Source: an uncultured Acidobacteriia bacterium (GTDB taxonomy: Bacteria > Acidobacteriota > Terriglobia > Bryobacterales > Bryobacteraceae). From it: DNA of 64,000 bases. Position 1 is the first letter of the stretch. Each line of letters starts with the position of its first letter. Positions 60,501-64,000 of the stretch are shown here, piece after piece. Both the position numbers and the translations under genes were made by a program. The stretch spans positions 1-64,000 of the forward strand of contig CAIVVT010000241.1 in NCBI GenBank assembly GCA_903909435.1, written 5' to 3'. The notes beneath the pieces were generated by a model. That model had not been told where the DNA came from. It ran no database searches and worked only from the letters and a program-made list of their open reading frames with translations.

Positions 60501-61834
60501 TACTAGGGGGCAAAGACAGCGCCCAGGTATTGCAGGCGGCGGAGTGCTTCGCACGCGGATTGGCCTTGCAGAAAGGTGATCGGTTCGAGGCTTCGGGACT
60601 GCCCGACGCGCCCGCCCGCAAGCCCTACGACTCACCGCGCTGGCTGCGTTCAGGCCAGTTGACCCGTATTGGCGACTCCACCTCCGACGATCAATTGCGA
60701 GCGGAAGGCAACGGAACGGTTCGATGGTATTTTCGCCTGCCCCCCGATCTGTACTTCGGCCAGAGGGAAGGCGTCCCGCTGCGCTTGCACTATCGCTATG
60801 CCCCCCTGATCGAGGGCTCCAAGGCCGAGGTCCGTATCAAGCTCAATAACGTGGACGTGGCCGTGCGGCGTTTTGGCGGCGGGAAATCGGCGGAGTCCAT
60901 CCGCGATACGGTCGAGATTCCGGTGGCGGCACTGTACCCCCGCAACACTTTGACGCTGGAGTTTAAGTCCGTGGACGTCGGGGGACGGAGGTCAGCACCC
61001 GTCGGGAGCTTGCTGCGGGACAGTGAATTGGACCTGCGCGGGATACCCCATTTCGCAACCCTGCCGCGGTTGGATCTGTTCGCGAAAGCGGGATTCCCGT
61101 TCACCCGCGAGGCGGACCTCTCGGAGACTGCCGTCGTCTTGCCCGAACGGCCGGCTCCCGAGGAGTTAAGGGCCTACCTGGAACTGATGGGGTTCCTTTC
61201 TGCCCAAACTGGCATGCCTGGATTGCGCGTCGAGATCATGGACCCGCAGCGCGCATTGCGAGCCGGAGACAAGGATCTGATCCTGATCGGCTCGGCTCAA
61301 ACGATGCCGCTCTTCTCGACGTGGGGTGCGCAAATGCCCCTTCGTATCGACAAGGCTGGGCTGACCCTCAACCGGCCCGAGTCCATCTATTTGCGACTGC
61401 TGTCCATCCCAGTCATGAGCGAGGGCAGGGAATGGAGCAAACTCTCCGAGCGGCTGGCCGCCGAACCCATTCCCGGGATTGTCTTGCAGGGGTTCCTATC
61501 GCCGCTGAACCCACAGCGCAGCGTGGTCGCAATCAGCGCGGTCAGCCCCGCTGCATTTGAGCAGTTCGTCGAGGCGCTGAGTCAATCGATCCAGGGCGAA
61601 GAGGTCTACGGAACGGCAAGCCTCCAGACGGCCAAAGGCTTCGGCTCGTATCGCCTTCCCGTAGCAAGTTACGATCTCGGCTCGCTGGATCTGTTCGCAG
61701 CCATGGATTACTGGATCTATCGCTACATGTGGCTGGTACCCGTCATCGTGCTGCTCATCGGGCTCTTTCTGGCGAATATCGCGTCCGGTTGGGTGGACCG
61801 GCATGCCCAAGAGAGGCTGCGCATCGAGTCATGA
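57506..61834 (+). CDS. bcsAB: Cellulose synthase BcsA-BcsB fusion
   Basis: 1442 aa. BcsA part (1-690): N-terminal TM helices, GT2 core with DVYVPTYNEP (about 146), DDG (182), DCDH (230), TED (325) and QRIRW (363), and the gating-loop motif FNVTPKSHG (about 486). The PilZ domain (560-660) has RHEAR (RxxxR) and DMSNSG, so c-di-GMP binding is likely. A Pro-rich linker and a TM segment (SIVLALALGLGWCARQ, about 730) lead to the BcsB part (750-1442), with carbohydrate-binding and flavodoxin-like repeats and a final TM (MWLVPVIVLLIGLFLANIA). It polymerises UDP-glucose into beta-1,4-glucan and extrudes it. The fusion recalls AcsAB of Komagataeibacter. Confidence 0.93.
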   Translation: MSGSKKKSGPGFLVKLLILLSLVALCLMASVRFEWRDQALFGICTFALAVWINRGSASYSGTLLLVILSLFSTGRYIYWRYSETYRHLSATGIANLEWDAIFPLLLILAESYAVLVLALGYFQSLRPLDRNPTPLPRDLDEWPEVDVYVPTYNEPLAVVMPTVLAAMRMDWPPDKMKVFILDDGRRPEFREFAESCGCGYMIRPDNKGAKAGNINSAMAQTKGEFIAIFDCDHIPTRSFLQMTMGWFLKDPDLAMVQTPHYFYTPDPFEKNLEIFGEVPNEGALFYGVVQNCNDFWNATFFCGSCAAIRRSALIEVGGIAVETVTEDAHTALKMQRRGWNTAYIRFPQAAGLATASLADHIGQRIRWGRGMVQILRIDCPLFGKGLKWPQRICYLNSTLHYLYAIPRLIFLTAPLVYLLLNRSNVYGYVLTILAYAFPHIAQSTLTNSRIQGRYRHSFWNEVYETVLAPYILIPTTLALISPKHGKFNVTPKSHGSDQAYFAWRAAMPVIFLLLLNLAGITMGGLRLITEPERQPALLMNMFWALLNVMILGAAVAVAGERRQRRHEARLERRYPARLILDDGRVLAGETDDMSNSGVALTLDEPAEIASGTRLTLLVTAADEEAALPVEIVGVKDRELRMRFNELEVHQRDAVTRLIFAGADLWLSGLEARTFDRPGQSFLRILRVSVHGILMIPAAMFARPEPAPAPPVPARPKRTRPRQTTSVSIVLALALGLGWCARQSYAADGPSARGFEEVRDFRLLGERQPIVLHGADVQAALNFSLPLAKVATEAHLGLNYQLSPLLDAAKSELQVILNGSYIGSVPLERGTAGADSFSHAELLVPAELLIAQNTLVFQLKGQCQGACAASDGDLRTIIDLSSSLRMSGEVIPWPNDLALLPAPFFDPNLQQAVELAFVLPVDADAQVLKAAGLVASYFGALADHRGLKFPVSRSGLPKGNAVVFALDGTTDLSALKMDAPVGPVVALRDNPADASGKVLVLGGKDSAQVLQAAECFARGLALQKGDRFEASGLPDAPARKPYDSPRWLRSGQLTRIGDSTSDDQLRAEGNGTVRWYFRLPPDLYFGQREGVPLRLHYRYAPLIEGSKAEVRIKLNNVDVAVRRFGGGKSAESIRDTVEIPVAALYPRNTLTLEFKSVDVGGRRSAPVGSLLRDSELDLRGIPHFATLPRLDLFAKAGFPFTREADLSETAVVLPERPAPEELRAYLELMGFLSAQTGMPGLRVEIMDPQRALRAGDKDLILIGSAQTMPLFSTWGAQMPLRIDKAGLTLNRPESIYLRLLSIPVMSEGREWSKLSERLAAEPIPGIVLQGFLSPLNPQRSVVAISAVSPAAFEQFVEALSQSIQGEEVYGTASLQTAKGFGSYRLPVASYDLGSLDLFAAMDYWIYRYMWLVPVIVLLIGLFLANIASGWVDRHAQERLRIES

Positions 61835-62979
61835 ATACGCGGCGGACCATGCTTAGGGCGGCGTTTGCTTCCGCATTGCCCTGCATTTTGCCGGCTGAGC
61901 CCAGCCTGGCATTGTGGCAACGCTATGCCCTCGGCCTGGCGGACGTGCAGGGGCGCGTAATCGACCGTTCCGCCGGCGACCGTACAACCTCCGAAGGGCA
62001 GGCTTATGGGTTGTTCTTTGCGCTCGTGGCTGGCGACAGCGAGCGCTTTGACAGGATTCTCAGCTGGACCCAAAGCCATCTGGCGGGCGGCGATCTCGGG
62101 AGGGCCTTACCCGCCTGGCTCTACGGCAGAACGGCTGGGGGGATGGACTCCATCCTCGACGCCAATTCGGCCGCCGACGCTGACCTCTGGCTCGCCTATA
62201 CGCTCGTGCAAGCGGGACACATCTGGCAGAATGAGCGCTACACCCAACTAGGTCAACGTCTCGCATCGCTAATCGCGGCTCAGGAGGTTGGGGAATTGCC
62301 CGGTCTGGGCGCCATGCTGCTGCCGGGTGCCAGTGGGTTTGTAAAGCAGGCTGGCGTCTACCAGTTGAACCCCAGCTACTTGCCTCTGCAGATATTTGCG
62401 GGCCTGGCCCAAGCCCAGCCCGGCGGTCCATGGCAACGGATCGCGGAGAACGTGCCGCGCGTGATTGTGGGTTCAGCACCGTCGGGTTACGCGCTCGACT
62501 GGGTTGCGTACCGGAGTGGCGCGGGCTTCTCAGCGGAACCCTCCCATTATGGGAAACCACTCGCCAGTTACGATGCCATCCGAGTGTACCTGTGGGCGGG
62601 GATGCTCGACCCGGGCACACCGGGCCTCCCGCAGATTCTGCCGTCCCTGCACGGTATGGGCGAGCACCTGAAGAAAGTCGCCTTCCCCGCAGCGGAAATT
62701 CTGCCCGATGGCGTCGTGTCGAACGCGCTCAGCCCGGTGGGTTTCTCCGCTGCGGTGATGCCGTATCTGGCGGCAATCGGTGATCGGCCGTCCCTGGCCC
62801 GGCAATCCCAGCGTGTACGGCAGCGTCTGGAATCGGGCAGCGACCTCCGATATTACGATATCTGCTTGGCGCTCTTTGCGTTAGGTTGGGCGGAGGGACG
62901 CTATCGCTTCGACTCCCAAGGAAGGTTGATGCTGAAGCGAAGCGGTAACGGAGCCGGGAGCGGCGGGATCGGAAGATGA
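61831..62979 (+). CDS. bcsZ: Cellulose-operon endoglucanase BcsZ, GH8
   Basis: 382 aa. The N-terminus MNTRRTMLRAAFASALPCIL has a Tat-like RR. The GH8 (alpha/alpha)6 fold has the acid Glu in RTTSEGQAYGLFFAL and the Asp/Ala motif DANSAADADLWLAYTL; later segments 'VYQLNPSYLPLQIFAGLAQA' and YDAIRVYLWAGML agree with the family. BcsZ cuts beta-1,4-glucan in the periplasm and is needed for orderly cellulose export. Its ATG overlaps the stop of the BcsA-BcsB gene (ATGA at 61831-61834) and its stop overlaps the BcsC start, so the operon is translationally coupled throughout. Confidence 0.9.
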   Translation: MNTRRTMLRAAFASALPCILPAEPSLALWQRYALGLADVQGRVIDRSAGDRTTSEGQAYGLFFALVAGDSERFDRILSWTQSHLAGGDLGRALPAWLYGRTAGGMDSILDANSAADADLWLAYTLVQAGHIWQNERYTQLGQRLASLIAAQEVGELPGLGAMLLPGASGFVKQAGVYQLNPSYLPLQIFAGLAQAQPGGPWQRIAENVPRVIVGSAPSGYALDWVAYRSGAGFSAEPSHYGKPLASYDAIRVYLWAGMLDPGTPGLPQILPSLHGMGEHLKKVAFPAAEILPDGVVSNALSPVGFSAAVMPYLAAIGDRPSLARQSQRVRQRLESGSDLRYYDICLALFALGWAEGRYRFDSQGRLMLKRSGNGAGSGGIGR

Positions 62980-64000
62980 AGCATTTACTAGTAGTTGCGG
63001 CGTGGGTGGCACTGGCCGGATGGCCGGTATCCGCCTTGCCCCCTGTAGCGAAATTGTCCCAGGACTCAAATGGCGCTGCCGGCTCCAATGCTCCGCCGAG
63101 TTCTCCGGCCGTGGGCGTCCTGCTGCGCAAGGCGAGTGCCCTTGAGGCTCGCGGCCGGCTGGACCTGGCGGCGCAAACCTGGCGGCAGATCCTGGTAGCG
63201 GAACCGAGCCAGCCGGACGCGCTTGCCGGAATGGCCCACTGGGCGCAACAGAATGGCAAGTCCGCCGAAGCCAGGGAATACCTCGATAAACTGGCTCGCT
63301 CCGGCCGCTCCGCGGTCATCCTACCTGCGCTTAAGGTCTCTCAGACGGGGCGTTTGGACGAGGCCGGCCGCCTGGCGCGCAACAAGCAATTCGCGGAGGC
63401 GCTGCGGATCTACCGGGAAGTGCTGGGCGAGGATCCGCCGCCGGGTCCGCTCGCCATCGCCTTTTACGAAACGATGGCTTCTGCGCCGGACGGATGGAAG
63501 CCGGCGACCGCGGGGCTGCAGAGGCTGATTGGCAAGTACCCGGAGTATTTCGAGTACCGCCTTTCTCTGGGCAAACTATTCACCTATAAAGCCGAAACCC
63601 GTGCGGCTGGCATCAAGCTCCTCGAGGCCGTGCCCGGCGACGCCGCTCGCTCCGCTTTACGCCAGGCGCTGAGTTGGGATGGGTCAAAGCTCGCCAACAA
63701 GGCGTCTTTGCAGGCTTATCTCGCCAAGACGCCCGACGCAGAACTCCAGAAATTCCTGGACAACATGCCCAAGTATCAGCCCGCTGCCGCCGGCGCTATG
63801 ACTGCCGCCGAGCAGCATGGCTTCGACCTGCTGAATGCCGGCAAGCTGGATGAAGCACAGGCCAGGTTGGAACAGATTGTGCAGGATTCTCCGCGCAGCG
63901 TGGCGGCGATGTCGGGACTGGGCTATATCGCCATGAAGCGTGAGGATTTCGCCGGCGCCGCCGAGTATTTCGAAGTAGCCGCGGCCGCGTCTCCTAAAGA
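62976..64000 (+). CDS. bcsC: BcsC-like TPR cellulose export protein, 5' part
   Basis: At least 341 codons, running off the window end without a stop. The ATG overlaps the BcsZ stop (ATGA). Signal peptide KHLLVVAAWVALAGWPVSA, then TPR repeats: 'ALEARGRLDLAAQTWRQILV', ARNKQFAEALRIYREVLGED, 'LNAGKLDEAQARLEQIVQDS', 'SGLGYIAMKREDFAGAAEYF'. BcsC proteins have about 18 periplasmic TPRs and a C-terminal outer-membrane beta-barrel, here beyond the window. Position in the operon is the main support for the name. Confidence 0.82.
   Translation, partial: MKHLLVVAAWVALAGWPVSALPPVAKLSQDSNGAAGSNAPPSSPAVGVLLRKASALEARGRLDLAAQTWRQILVAEPSQPDALAGMAHWAQQNGKSAEAREYLDKLARSGRSAVILPALKVSQTGRLDEAGRLARNKQFAEALRIYREVLGEDPPPGPLAIAFYETMASAPDGWKPATAGLQRLIGKYPEYFEYRLSLGKLFTYKAETRAAGIKLLEAVPGDAARSALRQALSWDGSKLANKASLQAYLAKTPDAELQKFLDNMPKYQPAAAGAMTAAEQHGFDLLNAGKLDEAQARLEQIVQDSPRSVAAMSGLGYIAMKREDFAGAAEYFEVAAAASPK

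Overview
The window is about 60% GC, gene-dense and chromosomal. It most resembles a member of Acidobacteriota class Terriglobia, order Bryobacterales (Solibacter/Paludibaculum-like). This rests on an Oar-type TonB-dependent receptor with an N-terminal carboxypeptidase-regulatory-like domain, paired CRTAC1 (VCBS + ASPIC/UnbV) and TPR proteins, many Tat-exported carbohydrate enzymes, a PEP-CTERM protein and DUF7670-type small membrane proteins. The assignment is from gene content only. I saw no rRNA, tRNA, CRISPR array or intact mobile element.

Layout. 0.2-4.8 kb: a GNAT acetyltransferase, a Tat-exported beta-helix protein, a DksA/TraR zinc-finger protein and an EAL-HDOD signalling protein. 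4.8-11.6 kb: a GH2 glycosidase and CBM9-like operon divergent from a large TonB-dependent receptor. 11.6-18.1 kb: an exported module of two paralogous CRTAC1 proteins and an internally duplicated TPR protein with 4-bp overlaps, divergent from a second TPR protein. 18.3-25.0 kb: a serine beta-lactamase-family protein; a sugar or sugar-acid operon (Tat Gfo/Idh oxidoreductase, aldo/keto reductase, galactonate-dehydratase-like enolase); a possible PD-(D/E)XK-like protein; a Tat UroD-family protein. 25.2-29.7 kb: an NtrC-family regulator and its PDZ-containing membrane histidine kinase. 29.9-34.2 kb: sugar isomerase/epimerases, a second Gfo/Idh enzyme and an orphan PAS kinase with a cysteine cluster. 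34.5-36.0 kb: a SatD-like + DUF3307 pair with two tandem hairpins inside the first gene. 36.0-42.6 kb: GH13, a BON-domain protein, a Tat six-hairpin-glycosidase-like protein and a GH35/DUF5597 enzyme. 42.7-46.4 kb: GAPDH with its own terminator, a BamE-like-tailed exported protein, a CPBP protease-like protein and a 62-aa secreted basic peptide. 46.9-51.3 kb: an unusual ROK-like protein coupled to a PIG-L deacetylase, then a GH29 fucosidase. 51.3-56.1 kb: a decay-prone stretch with a frameshifted MASE1-like/PAS gene, a decayed DUF7670 copy, a PAS stub, and intact PEP-CTERM esterase, ToxR-like regulator and DUF7670 genes. 56.1-64.0 kb: a cellulose synthesis operon (BcsR-like/BcsQ fusion, BcsA-BcsB fusion, BcsZ, BcsC running off the window).

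How the genes fit together. The theme is uptake, cleavage and synthesis of glycans. Outer-membrane uptake (TonB receptor), exported glycosidases (GH2, GH29, GH35-like, six-hairpin) and oxidoreductase/isomerase modules fit plant or microbial polysaccharide use. The bcs operon fits cellulose secretion controlled by c-di-GMP through the PilZ domain of BcsA.

The less ordinary items are: the SatD-DUF3307 pair with tandem hairpins; the degenerate P-loop BcsR/Q fusion beside a BcsA-B fusion; the CRTAC-CRTAC-TPR module; a 24-bp perfect palindrome between convergent genes; a family of AGCGGTTT hairpins; and a duplicated and decayed DUF7670 locus.
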